35,299 nt of DNA from an uncultured Collinsella sp. Its GTDB lineage: Bacteria; Actinomycetota; Coriobacteriia; Coriobacteriales; Coriobacteriaceae. Shown here piece by piece: positions 15,461-23,235 of this stretch. The translations under genes and the position numbers were made by a program. Within the stretch, counting starts at the first letter, position 1, and each line of letters opens with the position of its first letter. The notes beneath the pieces were generated by a model. The model ran no database searches and was not told the DNA's origin. It saw only the letters and a list, made by a program, of their open reading frames with translations. The stretch spans positions 1 to 35,299 of the forward strand of contig UQIT01000022.1 of assembly GCA_900541175.1 (NCBI GenBank). The letters run 5' to 3'.

Positions 15461-16137
15461 ATGTTCTGTCCCACTTGTGGTTCTCCCATTTCGGATGATG
15501 CCAAATTCTGCCCGTCTGCGGTTCTGCCGTCGGTGCCGCTTCCGCTGCTCCTGCTCCGCAGCCCGCGCCGCAGCCTGCGCCTCAGCCCCAGCCTGCTCCG
15601 CAGCCCACGCAGATTCAGCCCACTCCGGTTCAGGCAGTTCAGCCTCAGCCTCAGCAGCAGTACGCCGGGCAGCAGCAGTACACCGGTCAGCAGCAGTATG
15701 CTCAGCAGCCTGCACCTGCTCCGATGGGCTATACTCCGATTAAAACCGACCGTGGCGTGATCGGCTGGCTCCTGCTTTCCATCGTGACCTGCGGCATCTA
15801 TTCATATTACTTCCTCTATTGCCTCGCTCGCGACATCAATGTCATGTGCCAGGACGACGGCGATTCCACGCCGGGCCTGGCGGCATTTATCCTGCTGTCG
15901 TTCGTGACCTGCGGCTTCTACGCACTCTACTGGTACTACAAGATCGGCAACCGCCTGCAGGCTAATGCTCCTCGCTATGGCCTGATGTTCCAGGAGAACG
16001 GTACCACCGTTCTTATGTGGCAGATCGTCGGCGCGCTGCTGTGCGGCCTTGGCTCCATCTTTGCCATGAACATCATCATCAAGAATACCAATGCCATGGC
16101 AACGGCTTACAACGTCCGTCTTGGCGCTCGTGCCTAA
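15461..16137 (+). pseudogene. Frameshifted zinc-ribbon / DUF4234 membrane protein gene
   Basis: The ATG at 15461 follows AAAAGGAGAGG and begins MFCPTCGSPISDDAKFCP, the first half of a zinc ribbon. The frame then goes wrong. Inserting one C in the run CCC at 15511-15513 restores VCGSAV, completing the second CxxC knuckle. It then joins, without any stop, a Gln/Pro-rich linker (APQPAPQ..., QQQYAGQQQY) to the downstream frame that encodes the DUF4234 domain and ends at 16137. The repaired product would be about 225 residues: zinc ribbon, Gln-rich linker, then membrane helices near VIGWLLLSIVTCGIYSYYF and LAAFILLSFVTCGFYALYWY. Either the strain carries a real one-base deletion, or this is a sequencing or assembly error in a short C run. 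Confidence 0.85.
15724..16137 (+). CDS. DUF4234 domain portion, intact reading frame
   Basis: This is the in-frame 3' part of the broken gene at 15461. From the ATG at 15724 it encodes 137 residues with three or four hydrophobic segments typical of DUF4234: the repeated SIVTCGIYSYYF / SFVTCGFYALYW pattern and a final LLCGLGSIFAMNIIIKNTNA helix. No good ribosome binding site precedes 15724, so independent translation is doubtful. Automatic annotation would probably place a gene here. Confidence 0.5.
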   Translation: MGYTPIKTDRGVIGWLLLSIVTCGIYSYYFLYCLARDINVMCQDDGDSTPGLAAFILLSFVTCGFYALYWYYKIGNRLQANAPRYGLMFQENGTTVLMWQIVGALLCGLGSIFAMNIIIKNTNAMATAYNVRLGARA

Positions 16138-16150
16138 CGATAAGAGCGGC

Positions 16151-16627
16151 GTGAACAGCTCCCAGGGACATAAGGGCGCGGCGGAACTCATTCGCCGCGT
16201 CCTTTCTTGCATCGGCGCGCTCTTTGTCGCCTGGCTCGCACTCTACCTGCTCGATATCGGCTGCGTGTTTCGCCTGATGACGGGCATTCCCTGTCCGGGA
16301 TGTGGCATGACGAGGGCCTGGCTGGCAGCACTGCGCCTCGATTTTGCGGCGGCCTTTGCCTACCATCCGCTGTTTTGGGTGGTGCCGATTGCGTTTGTGC
16401 TCGCGTTCGTGCGCGAGGAGGTGACGTCGAGCAAGCTAAAGCGCGGCATCGACATTGCGGTTATTGTTCTGTGCGTGCTGGTCGTTGCCGTATGGATCGT
16501 GCGCCTTATCAACCCGGCAGACGCGGGCCTGCTCTTTGGCGGCCATGCGCCCGCCGGAGTCCCCACCGATATCATTCACCTCGAAACCCCACGCTGGCTC
16601 ACCATCCTTCGCTCTTACTTGTCGTGA
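16151..16627 (+). CDS. DUF2752 domain membrane protein
   Basis: A membrane protein of about 158 residues with the DUF2752 signature GIPCPGCGMTRAWLAALRLDFAAAFAYHPLF (given here by its key parts CPGCGMTRA and YHPLF). It has helices before and after and a C-terminal helix. Function is unknown in the family; the CPGCG motif suggests metal or redox chemistry, but that is inference. The start is uncertain: GTG at 16151 has AAGAG upstream, GTG at 16130 would overlap the upstream stop by 8 nt, and ATG at 16091 would overlap by 47 nt. It follows the DUF4234 gene closely and is ended by a strong terminator, so both are probably one transcript. Confidence 0.82.
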   Translation: MNSSQGHKGAAELIRRVLSCIGALFVAWLALYLLDIGCVFRLMTGIPCPGCGMTRAWLAALRLDFAAAFAYHPLFWVVPIAFVLAFVREEVTSSKLKRGIDIAVIVLCVLVVAVWIVRLINPADAGLLFGGHAPAGVPTDIIHLETPRWLTILRSYLS

Positions 16628-16660
16628 CGGAGGACGCGCTAGAAAAGCGGTCGACACATA

Positions 16661-16700
16661 AGCGGGGGCGAACGTTGAGATAACGTTCGCCCCCGCTTTG
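16661..16700. terminator. Bidirectional intrinsic terminator
   Basis: AGCGGGGGCGAACGTT and AACGTTCGCCCCCGCT form a perfect 16-bp stem. TTT follows on the plus strand. It lies between the convergent DUF2752 and M20 genes and can serve both. Confidence 0.9.
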
Positions 16701-16733
16701 CTATAGCCAGGTTGTTATAGGTGGGCGTGACGG

Positions 16734-18197
16734 CTACTCGCCGTGCTTCTCATCGTGGCGAGCGGCGGCACGGGCATCGTGGATGCCCTTGATTGCGGCA
16801 TGGCGGGCGGTGCGGGCGTCGTGCACGGCGTCGCGGGCCTCGGCGGCAGTTGCCTTGGCAGAGCGCAGCTTGGCTGCCAGGTCGGGATTGGTCTCGGCAA
16901 CCGCGGCGATCGTGGGGCCGTCGAGCTCTTCTTGCGTGGGCTCGGCCAAAAAGTCGATGGCATACTGAGCGGCTACCATGGAGCCCTTGGCGAGCACGCT
17001 CTCGTCGATCTTATAGAAGCAGTGCTCTGGGCCATAGGTGGCGCCAATCTGGGGGTTGCGCGTGCCAACAAAGGCGAGCACGCCCGGTACGCGGCGCAGA
17101 TACTCCGAGAAGTCCTCGCCCGAAAGCGTGCCGCGGTAATGGCCCTCGCCCGCGGGGCCCAAGCACTTGAGCACAGCTTGGCGGCAGCGCTCGCTCGAGG
17201 CGGCATCGTTTTCGACCTTGTAGTTGGCGATGGTGTAGTCGGTGAGCTCGGCCTCGGCGCCCAGAGCAGCCGCGGTGTGCTCCACGATGCGGCGCATAAG
17301 CTCGGGCATCTCTTCATGCGTCTTGTCGCCATAGGTGCGCACCGTGCCGGCGAGGTACGCCGTGCCGGCGATAACGTTGCGCGCGGTGCCGCCGTGCAGC
17401 TCGCCGACGGTGATGACGGCGGGTTCGTAGGGGCTAATCTCGCGCGAGACGATGGTCTGCAGGGCGTTGACGATTTCGGCGGCAACCATAACGGCGTCGT
17501 GGCCGCGCTGGGGCATGGCGCCATGGCACGAGGTGCCGCGAACGTCGATGCGGAACCAGTCGGTGTTTGCCATGCGTGGGCCGGGCTCGCAGCTTACGGT
17601 GCCGGCGTCGACCTCGCTCCAGATGTGCGCGGCGTAGGCGCCGTCGACGCCGTCGAGCACACCCGTGCCGATCATGAGTTTGGCGCCCTGGCCGTTTTCC
17701 TCGCTGGGCTGGAAAACGATGCGAATCTCGCCGTGGATGTCATCGGTCATGTGGCGCAGAATCTGCAGCGTGCCGAGCATCATGGCGATATGGCAGTCGT
17801 GACCGCAGGCGTGCATGCAGCCCTCGTTGACGCTGGCGAACTCCTCGCCGGTCTGCTCGGTGACAGGCAGGGCGTCGATATCGGCGCGCAGCAGGATACG
17901 GCGGCGCGGCGTGCCGTCCTCGCGGTAGGCATCGGGCGCGGTGCCGCGGAGCGTCGCCACCAGGCCCGTCTTGAGCGGACGCTCGTAGGGGATATTCATG
18001 GCGTCGAGCTGGTTGGCGATGTCGGAAGTTGTGCGCTCCTCGGCAAGGCTCAGCTCCGGGTGCTTATGGAAGTGCCGGCGCTGCTTGATGATGTAGGGTT
18101 CAAACTCGGCGGCGATATCCTGGATGGCCGCGGTGACGTCGTCTGCCGCGCGAACCTCGGTTGCCGCCATAATCTGCTGTGCCTTGGTCTTCGTCAT
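16734..18197 (-). CDS. M20 family amidohydrolase/peptidase
   Basis: A 487-residue zinc hydrolase of the M20 (amidohydrolase, hippurate/N-acyl-amino-acid hydrolase) family, cleaving amide bonds of acylated amino acids or small peptides in the cytoplasm. Metal and catalytic motifs are visible: RRHFHKHPELSLAEE (residues 40-54), RADIDALPV (104-112), HACGHD (129-134), and the catalytic Glu in QPSEEN (163-168). HGAMPQRGHDAV and the HGGTARNVIAG block belong to the dimerisation lid. The last 60 residues form an Ala/Arg/His-rich helical extension beyond the usual end of the family. AAGGAG 8 nt before the ATG fixes the start, despite a longer open frame upstream. It is divergent from a YtcJ-like amidohydrolase. 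Confidence 0.9.
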   Translation of the reverse strand: MTKTKAQQIMAATEVRAADDVTAAIQDIAAEFEPYIIKQRRHFHKHPELSLAEERTTSDIANQLDAMNIPYERPLKTGLVATLRGTAPDAYREDGTPRRRILLRADIDALPVTEQTGEEFASVNEGCMHACGHDCHIAMMLGTLQILRHMTDDIHGEIRIVFQPSEENGQGAKLMIGTGVLDGVDGAYAAHIWSEVDAGTVSCEPGPRMANTDWFRIDVRGTSCHGAMPQRGHDAVMVAAEIVNALQTIVSREISPYEPAVITVGELHGGTARNVIAGTAYLAGTVRTYGDKTHEEMPELMRRIVEHTAAALGAEAELTDYTIANYKVENDAASSERCRQAVLKCLGPAGEGHYRGTLSGEDFSEYLRRVPGVLAFVGTRNPQIGATYGPEHCFYKIDESVLAKGSMVAAQYAIDFLAEPTQEELDGPTIAAVAETNPDLAAKLRSAKATAAEARDAVHDARTARHAAIKGIHDARAAARHDEKHGE

Positions 18198-18248
18198 GGT
18201 CGATTTGCTCCTTGTTGGCTCGATCGCAAAATCGTACAGGCTCTCTCC

Positions 18249-18278
18249 AGTATGCCACCTGCCGCTAGGGCTGGTAAA
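18249..18278 (-). promoter_or_regulatory. Candidate promoter for the M20 gene
   Basis: On the minus strand, TTTACC (18273-18278) and CATACT (18249-18254) are spaced 18 nt apart, about 50 nt before the start codon. The match to consensus is partial. Confidence 0.35.
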
Positions 18279-18353
18279 GTTGCCGTTTGCCGCTTGGGGT
18301 TTTGTTGCAAGGGCGGGGGAGTACACTCGGGGGTGTTGAATTTCCTGCCAGAG

Positions 18354-20003
18354 ATGGGGATGCCCATGCAACATATCGATCGGATTATCCGCTCCAAGAA
18401 CGTCTTTACCGCGCAAGACGGCATCGATACCGCCCGCGAGCTGGCGATTGCCAGTGCGGGCGATCGCATCGTCGCGGTCGGCGCGCCCGATGACATGATT
18501 GCCGCCGCCCCTGCTGCCACGCCGGTGGTCGACTACGGCGAGCAATTCATCTGCCCCGGTTTCCATGATGCGCACCTGCACTTCTTCCATACCTCGGTCG
18601 GTTCCTCGCCGTACATGCTCATGGATATGGGCACGTCAGAGGCGGCACTGGTGCAGCATGCGCTCAAGTTTTCCCAAGGCTTGCCCGATGACGCCTGGGT
18701 CGTGACCCAGGGCTGGCGCGATTACCGCTGGGATCCGCCCGAGCACCCTACCAAGGCTTCCCTCGACGCCGCCTTCCCCGATCGCCCCTGTGTTATGTAT
18801 TCGGGCGACGGGCATACCCTGTGGCTCAACAGCCGCGCACTCGAAGCCCTCGGCGTGACGCGCGACAGCGAGCCGCCGGCGGGTGGCAGCTACGACAAAG
18901 ATGCAAATGGCGAGCTCACAGGTATCGCTCACGAGGCTGCGGCCATGCAGCTGCTGCCGCGCTGTCTTGAGTGGCTGGGCGAGGATCGCATCGCGAGCGC
19001 TTACGCCGACCAGATGAAGCGTATGGCCGAGCAAGGCATCACCTCAATCTGCGATATGTCGCTCATGCCCATGCCGGGTTGCGACTTTATTCGCGACGAT
19101 GTTTACGACAAGCTGCAGACCGCCGGCAAGCTGGGCATCCGCGCCCATCTGTTTCCCACGCTGCTGGATGACCAATCGCGCTTGGAAGAACTCCAGACCC
19201 GCTACGCGAACAACGCGCTGCTCTCGGCGCCAGGCTTTAAACAGTTCTTCGACGGCGTGTCGAGCGAGCATACCGCATACCTCACTGAGCCCTATACCAA
19301 CCCGCGCTTCCCGGGCGACCAGGGTCGCCTGACGGTTCCTGTCGAGCGCATGCGCAAGCTGGTTCTGGCGGCAGCCGAGCGCGGCCACATCGTGCGCATC
19401 CACGTTATCGGCGACGGTGCCATCCATGCCGCACTTGATATCTTTGAGGAGGCGGCAGGGCTCTACGGCTTGCCCCAGCACGGTCATAACACACTCGAGC
19501 ATCTGGAGAATTTGCTGCCTCAGGACATCGATCGTCTGCGCAAACTCAACGTCATTGCCTCGAGCCAGCCTTGCCACATCACGCTCGACCCGGGTGGCCC
19601 GGAGCGCGACCTGGGCCTGGAACGCAGCCGCATCATGTGGCCGTTTGCGACCTATAAGCAGCGCGGCATCCGCCAAGCCTTCGGCACCGATAGCCCCATC
19701 ACAGCCGTTACCAGCATGAACGTGCTCTACACGGCTATCACGCGCCAAGACCCCCGCAGCCACTGGCCCGAGGGCGGCTGGCTCCCCAGCGAGCGCATCG
19801 ACGCGGCAACGGCCCTGCGCAACTACACGCTTGGCAGCGCGTACGCAGCGGGCGACGAGCAAAACCTCGGCAGCCTGGAGCCCGGCAAATACGCCGACCT
19901 GGTAGTCCTGGACCAAAACCCGCTCACCATCGACCCCCAAGAGCTCCAGGCTACCAAGGTTCAGACCACCTACCTGGCAGGTAACTTGATTTACGAGCGC
20001 TAA
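18354..20003 (+). CDS. YtcJ-like amidohydrolase family protein
   Basis: A metal-dependent hydrolase of about 549 residues in the amidohydrolase superfamily, YtcJ/N-substituted formamide deformylase-like branch. The N-terminal beta-sandwich (IIRSKNVFTAQDG...) is followed by FICPGFHDAHLHFF, where HLH gives two metal ligands. GWRDYRWDPPEHP and PCVMYSGDGHTLWLNSRALE follow, the latter being typical of YtcJ. RIHVIGDGAIHAALD (metal-binding His) and FGTDSPITAV (catalytic Asp) are present. The C-terminus returns to the sandwich (GSLEPGKYADLVVLDQNPL). Three in-frame ATGs (18354, 18360, 18366) are possible starts and none has an ideal Shine-Dalgarno; a longer open frame upstream is antisense to the M20 gene and is rejected. 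Its substrate is unknown, but the divergent M20 gene suggests amide breakdown. Confidence 0.87.
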   Translation: MGMPMQHIDRIIRSKNVFTAQDGIDTARELAIASAGDRIVAVGAPDDMIAAAPAATPVVDYGEQFICPGFHDAHLHFFHTSVGSSPYMLMDMGTSEAALVQHALKFSQGLPDDAWVVTQGWRDYRWDPPEHPTKASLDAAFPDRPCVMYSGDGHTLWLNSRALEALGVTRDSEPPAGGSYDKDANGELTGIAHEAAAMQLLPRCLEWLGEDRIASAYADQMKRMAEQGITSICDMSLMPMPGCDFIRDDVYDKLQTAGKLGIRAHLFPTLLDDQSRLEELQTRYANNALLSAPGFKQFFDGVSSEHTAYLTEPYTNPRFPGDQGRLTVPVERMRKLVLAAAERGHIVRIHVIGDGAIHAALDIFEEAAGLYGLPQHGHNTLEHLENLLPQDIDRLRKLNVIASSQPCHITLDPGGPERDLGLERSRIMWPFATYKQRGIRQAFGTDSPITAVTSMNVLYTAITRQDPRSHWPEGGWLPSERIDAATALRNYTLGSAYAAGDEQNLGSLEPGKYADLVVLDQNPLTIDPQELQATKVQTTYLAGNLIYER

Positions 20004-20021
20004 TATTCATGTCGTACCGTT

Positions 20022-20076
20022 AAACGCGGCGCGCGCAGCCTATTTTGGGATGGCGCTCGAGCCGCGTTTGCGTTTT
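20022..20076 (+). terminator. Probable terminator after the YtcJ-like gene
   Basis: AAACGCGGC and GCCGCGTTT pair across a 30-nt loop that can form further pairs, and GCGTTTT follows. The large loop makes this only moderately convincing. Confidence 0.45.
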
Positions 20077-20257
20077 GGTGGGGATCCGCCATGAGCGTCC
20101 CTGCTCTGTTGGATTTGGGTGCGGGGCGGAGGTGCTGCTGCCCCGCGCTCAATTTGAATACCAGCAATGCTATCTCTTGGTGTTTTGCATACTTCCCATT
20201 ACAGATTGCATAAAAAGGCTGGGATGTCCTTCCTGATCCTGATGTACCCCCGCCCGT

Positions 20258-20497
20258 GCCGTGCAAAAAACGGAGTATTCAGCACCGCGAGCTCTGCCGG
20301 TGCCGCTGCGGCTGAGTAACGTTGCGGAGATTGACGTCATTTTGGGGTCCGGCGCGGCGCGAAGTATGCCTTTTTGTCCTGGCGGGGTTTGCCTGCCGAC
20401 TCAAATCGTCGGTCGAAGGCGTCCTTGGGACCAATATGGTGTGTCCGGCGTGTATGCAGCCGTCCTGGCTTGCTGAATACTCCCAAAAATGCACGGC
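20258..20497. repeat. MITE-like element with imperfect 27-nt inverted ends
   Basis: The ends at 20258-20284 and 20471-20497 are inverted copies: GCCGTGCA at the outer side and GAGTATTCAGCA at the inner side match perfectly, separated by a 7-nt variable patch. The 186-nt interior encodes nothing recognisable. A further partial copy of the TGAATAC motif occurs near 20579. The arrangement looks like a small non-autonomous element or a structured intergenic repeat. Confidence 0.55.
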
Positions 20498-20600
20498 GCT
20501 CCCCAGGGGACCCGTGCGCGCAGCGAAAACCATGCCCATGTCGCTATCCGCATCGCCATTTTGCTGCACTGACTTTTCTGAATACCGGGCTCGAATTAGT

Positions 20601-20753
20601 TAACCTAGCTCCCGGGGCGGACCGGAGGGCATGAAGTTTGTCGCGAGTTCCGCACGCAAAGGAAAGCACTTAATGTGCTTTCCGTCTTGCACAGGACTGT
20701 AGAGCAGCAAACTTCATGCCCTCCGGTCCGCCCCGGGAGCCACCGCTAAGTTA
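20601..20753. repeat. Large inverted-repeat hairpin element (perfect 33-bp arms)
   Basis: Arms at 20608-20640 and 20708-20740 are perfect reverse complements over 33 nt, starting GCTCCCGGGGCGG at the outside and ending GAAGTTTG inside. Outside them, TAACCTAG and CTAAGTTA extend the symmetry with one mismatch. In the centre, GGAAAGCAC-TTAAT-GTGCTTTCC forms another perfect 9-bp hairpin. The whole would fold as a single long hairpin of about 150 nt. It encodes no protein. Confidence 0.85.
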
Positions 20754-20909
20754 TCCCCCGGCATTCAGAAAATCTAAGTGCCAAAAAATAAGATTTTTTG
20801 ACTCCGTGTTGTATAACCCGCCATTCGTGGGTACCATTCAACGCGTACGCAAACAAAAAGGGTTAATTCGCGTGGTATAACCGCGCGGCCCAAAAAGGAG
20901 GAGACAAGC

Positions 20910-21203
20910 ATGTCGTCTTTGAAGCCGCTTGCAGATCGTGTTCTGGTCAAGCCCGACGAGGCCGAGCAGAAGACCGCTTCTGGTCTGTATATCGCCAGCA
21001 ACGCTCAGGAGAAGCCGCAGCGCGGCACCATCGTTGCCGTTGGCGCCGGCAAGGTCAACGACAAGGGTGAGCGCATCCCCATGGACGTCAAGGTCGGTGA
21101 CGTTGTTATTTACGGTAAGTTCGGTGGCAACGAGGTCAAGGTCGACGGCGAGAAGTATCTGCTGATGCGCGCCGACGACATCTACGCTGTCGTCGAGGCC
21201 TAG
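20910..21203 (+). CDS. groES: Co-chaperonin GroES
   Basis: A 97-residue GroES that caps GroEL and helps ATP-driven protein folding in the cytoplasm. The sequence opens SLKPLADRVLVKPDEAEQKTASGLYI and includes GTIVAVGAGKVNDKGERIPMDVKVGDVVIYGKFGG (quoted in parts: GTIVAVGAGK and VKVGDVVIYGKF) and the ending YLLMRADDIYAVVE, all as in typical GroES. A strong AAAGGAGGAG precedes the ATG. groEL follows after 96 nt. No CIRCE (TTAGCACTC-N9-GAGTGCTAA) or HAIR-type operator was seen upstream. Confidence 0.98.
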   Translation: MSSLKPLADRVLVKPDEAEQKTASGLYIASNAQEKPQRGTIVAVGAGKVNDKGERIPMDVKVGDVVIYGKFGGNEVKVDGEKYLLMRADDIYAVVEA

Positions 21204-21299
21204 TCTCGTCAGAATCTCTGATTCGTCTTTGAACGCGCCTGCCGCATAGGACTCGGAAGCGGCGACGCGAGTCACATTTCTTTTGGAGGATTACCAACC

Positions 21300-22937
21300 A
21301 TGGCAAAGAACATTACGTTCAACACCGATGCCCGCGCTAAGCTTGCCAAGGGCGTCAACACTCTGGCCGACGCCGTTACCGTCACCATGGGCCCCAAGGG
21401 CCGCTACGTTGCGCTGCAGCGCACGTTCGGTGCTCCGACTATCACCAACGACGGCGTTTCTGTCGCCAAGGAGATCGAGCTCGAGGACAACATCGAGAAC
21501 ATGGGCGCTCAGCTGGTGAAGGAGGTCGCCACCAAGACCAACGACACCGTGGGTGACGGCACCACCACCGCAACCCTGCTCGCCCAGGCCATCGTCAACG
21601 ACGGTCTGCGCAACGTCGCCGCTGGCGCCAACCCGCTGGCTATCCGTCGCGGCATCGATAAGGCCGTCAACGCCGCCGTCGCCGAGATGAAGAAGCAGGC
21701 CAAGCCTGTCGAGACCAAGGAGCAGATCGCTTCCGTCGGTACCATCTCCGCCGGTGACCCCGAGGTCGGCGAGAAGATCGCCGAGGCCATGGAGGTCGTG
21801 GGCAAGGACGGCGTCATCACCGTCGAGGATTCCCAGACGTTCGACATCACCATCGACACCGTCGAGGGCATGCAGTTTGATAAGGGCTATGTCTCCGCTT
21901 ACTTCGTCACGGACAACGACCGCATGGAGGCCGTGATGAAGGATCCGTACATCCTCATCACCGACCAGAAGATCTCCAGCGTTCAGGACATCATGCCCGT
22001 TCTCGAGGCTGTCCAGCGCGCTGGCCGTGGCCTGCTCATCATCGCTGAGGACATCGACGGCGAGGCTCTGCCGACCCTGGTCCTCAACAAGATCCGTGGC
22101 GCCCTCAACGTCTGCGCCGTCAAGGCCCCGGGCTACGGCGATCGCCGCAAGCGCATCCTCGAGGACATCGCCGTCCTCACCGGTGGTCAGGCTGCACTGG
22201 ACGAGCTGGGCGTGAAGGTCGCTGACATCACCGCCGATATGCTCGGTACCGCTAAGTCCGTCACCATCTCCAAGGACAACACCGTCGTCGTCGGCGGCGC
22301 TGGCTCCAAGGAGGCCATCGACGCTCGTATCGCTCAGATCAAGGGTGAGATGGAGAACACCACCTCTGACTTTGACCGTGAGAAGCTCCAGGAGCGCCTG
22401 GCCAAGCTCTCCGGTGGCGTTGCCGTCATCAAGGTCGGCGCTGCTACCGAGTCTGAGCTCAAGGAGATCAAGCATCGCGTCGAGGATGCCCTGCAGGCTA
22501 CCCGCGCTGCTGTCGAGGAGGGCATTGTCGCCGGTGGCGGCGTCGCCTTCATGGACGCTGCTCCTGCGCTCGACGCCGTTGAGCTTGACGACCCCGAGGA
22601 GAAGATCGGTGTCGACATCGTCAAGAAGGCTCTGACTGCTCCGGTTGCTACCATCGCCAAGAACGCTGGCTTTGAGGGCGCTGTCGTGGTCGACAAGGTT
22701 GCCGAGCTTCCCGCCGGCCAGGGTCTCAACTCTGCCAACGGCGAGTGGGGCGACATGATTCAGATGGGCGTCCTCGACCCCGTCAAGGTCAGCCGCGTCA
22801 CCCTGCAGAACGCTGCTTCTGTCGCTAGCCTGATCCTCATCACCGAGGCCACCGTCTCCGATGTGCCCAAGAACACTCAGCTTGAGGATGCTATCGCTGC
22901 TGCTACCGCTGGTCAGCAGGGCGGCGGTATGTACTAA
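21300..22937 (+). CDS. groEL: Chaperonin GroEL
   Basis: A 545-residue GroEL, the tetradecameric chaperonin that encloses unfolded proteins with GroES. It has the expected length and the landmark segments MAKNITFNTDARAKLAKGVN, TVTMGPKGRYVAL, TNDGVSVAKEIEL, the ATP-binding VGDGTTTATLLAQ, KAPGYGDRRK(R)ILEDIAVLTGG (quoted in part) and a short GGQQGGGMY tail. GGAGG precedes the ATG. Codon use is strongly biased to GAG, GTC, AAG and ATC, as in highly expressed genes. It forms an operon with groES and ends in a clear terminator. Confidence 0.99.
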   Translation: MAKNITFNTDARAKLAKGVNTLADAVTVTMGPKGRYVALQRTFGAPTITNDGVSVAKEIELEDNIENMGAQLVKEVATKTNDTVGDGTTTATLLAQAIVNDGLRNVAAGANPLAIRRGIDKAVNAAVAEMKKQAKPVETKEQIASVGTISAGDPEVGEKIAEAMEVVGKDGVITVEDSQTFDITIDTVEGMQFDKGYVSAYFVTDNDRMEAVMKDPYILITDQKISSVQDIMPVLEAVQRAGRGLLIIAEDIDGEALPTLVLNKIRGALNVCAVKAPGYGDRRKRILEDIAVLTGGQAALDELGVKVADITADMLGTAKSVTISKDNTVVVGGAGSKEAIDARIAQIKGEMENTTSDFDREKLQERLAKLSGGVAVIKVGAATESELKEIKHRVEDALQATRAAVEEGIVAGGGVAFMDAAPALDAVELDDPEEKIGVDIVKKALTAPVATIAKNAGFEGAVVVDKVAELPAGQGLNSANGEWGDMIQMGVLDPVKVSRVTLQNAASVASLILITEATVSDVPKNTQLEDAIAAATAGQQGGGMY

Positions 22938-23017
22938 GGCCGACAAGGTCTAGAACTCCCACCGGGAATCCGGGGGCGGGACGGGGGCTTCTCTCCGGAA
23001 CGTCCTCGGTTAGATTG

Positions 23018-23065
23018 GGACCCCTTGTCCTGCTCCTTTGGAGCCGCGGACAAGGGGTCCTTTTT
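23018..23065 (+). terminator. Intrinsic terminator of the groESL operon
   Basis: GGACCCCTTGTCC and GGACAAGGGGTCC form a perfect 13-bp stem, followed by TTTTT. Confidence 0.95.
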
Positions 23066-23202
23066 GTGCTGAATTATTGTTCAACTTTTCGAAATCTCTC
23101 ATTTGTTCGACTTTAATCGACTGTCTGCTCTATTGAGTGGCGGGCTCGTCTCGACTCGCGTCTTGCAAGTTCTTGGGTAGACGGCTTGCTCGAGGTTTAT
23201 GA

Positions 23203-23230
23203 AAGGGGCCGTCCCGCGGGACGGCCCCTT
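23203..23230 (-). terminator. Perfect palindromic terminator of the NYN gene
   Basis: A 28-nt perfect palindrome centred on CCGCGG (AAGGGGCCGTCCCG and its complement) lies 5 nt after the NYN stop codon. On the minus strand it ends in CCCCTTTCAT. It could also act on the plus strand. Confidence 0.75.
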
Positions 23231-23235
23231 ACTTG

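Larger units (their letters stand above)
20077..20909. other. Long gene-free region before groES
   Basis: No reading frame here has a credible start, codon use or recognisable product. The stretch instead holds two inverted-repeat elements (20258-20497 and 20601-20753), described separately, and the groES upstream region. The rest, including 20077-20257, shows nothing I can name. Confidence 0.6.

Noticed and set aside
16743..18353. Long plus-strand upstream extension of the YtcJ-like gene
   Set aside because: It is antisense to the M20 hydrolase gene and has no family similarity; the true protein starts near 18354.
20279..20569. Minus-strand ORF of 96 codons within the 0.9-kb intergenic region
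   Set aside because: It overlaps the inverted-repeat element, lacks a start signal and has no recognisable domain.
21291..22946. 551-codon open frame on the minus strand across groEL
   Set aside because: It is antisense to an unmistakable groEL. The frame stays open because of the strong codon bias (GAG, GTC, AAG), and the predicted product is low-complexity Val/Leu/Asp/Gly.
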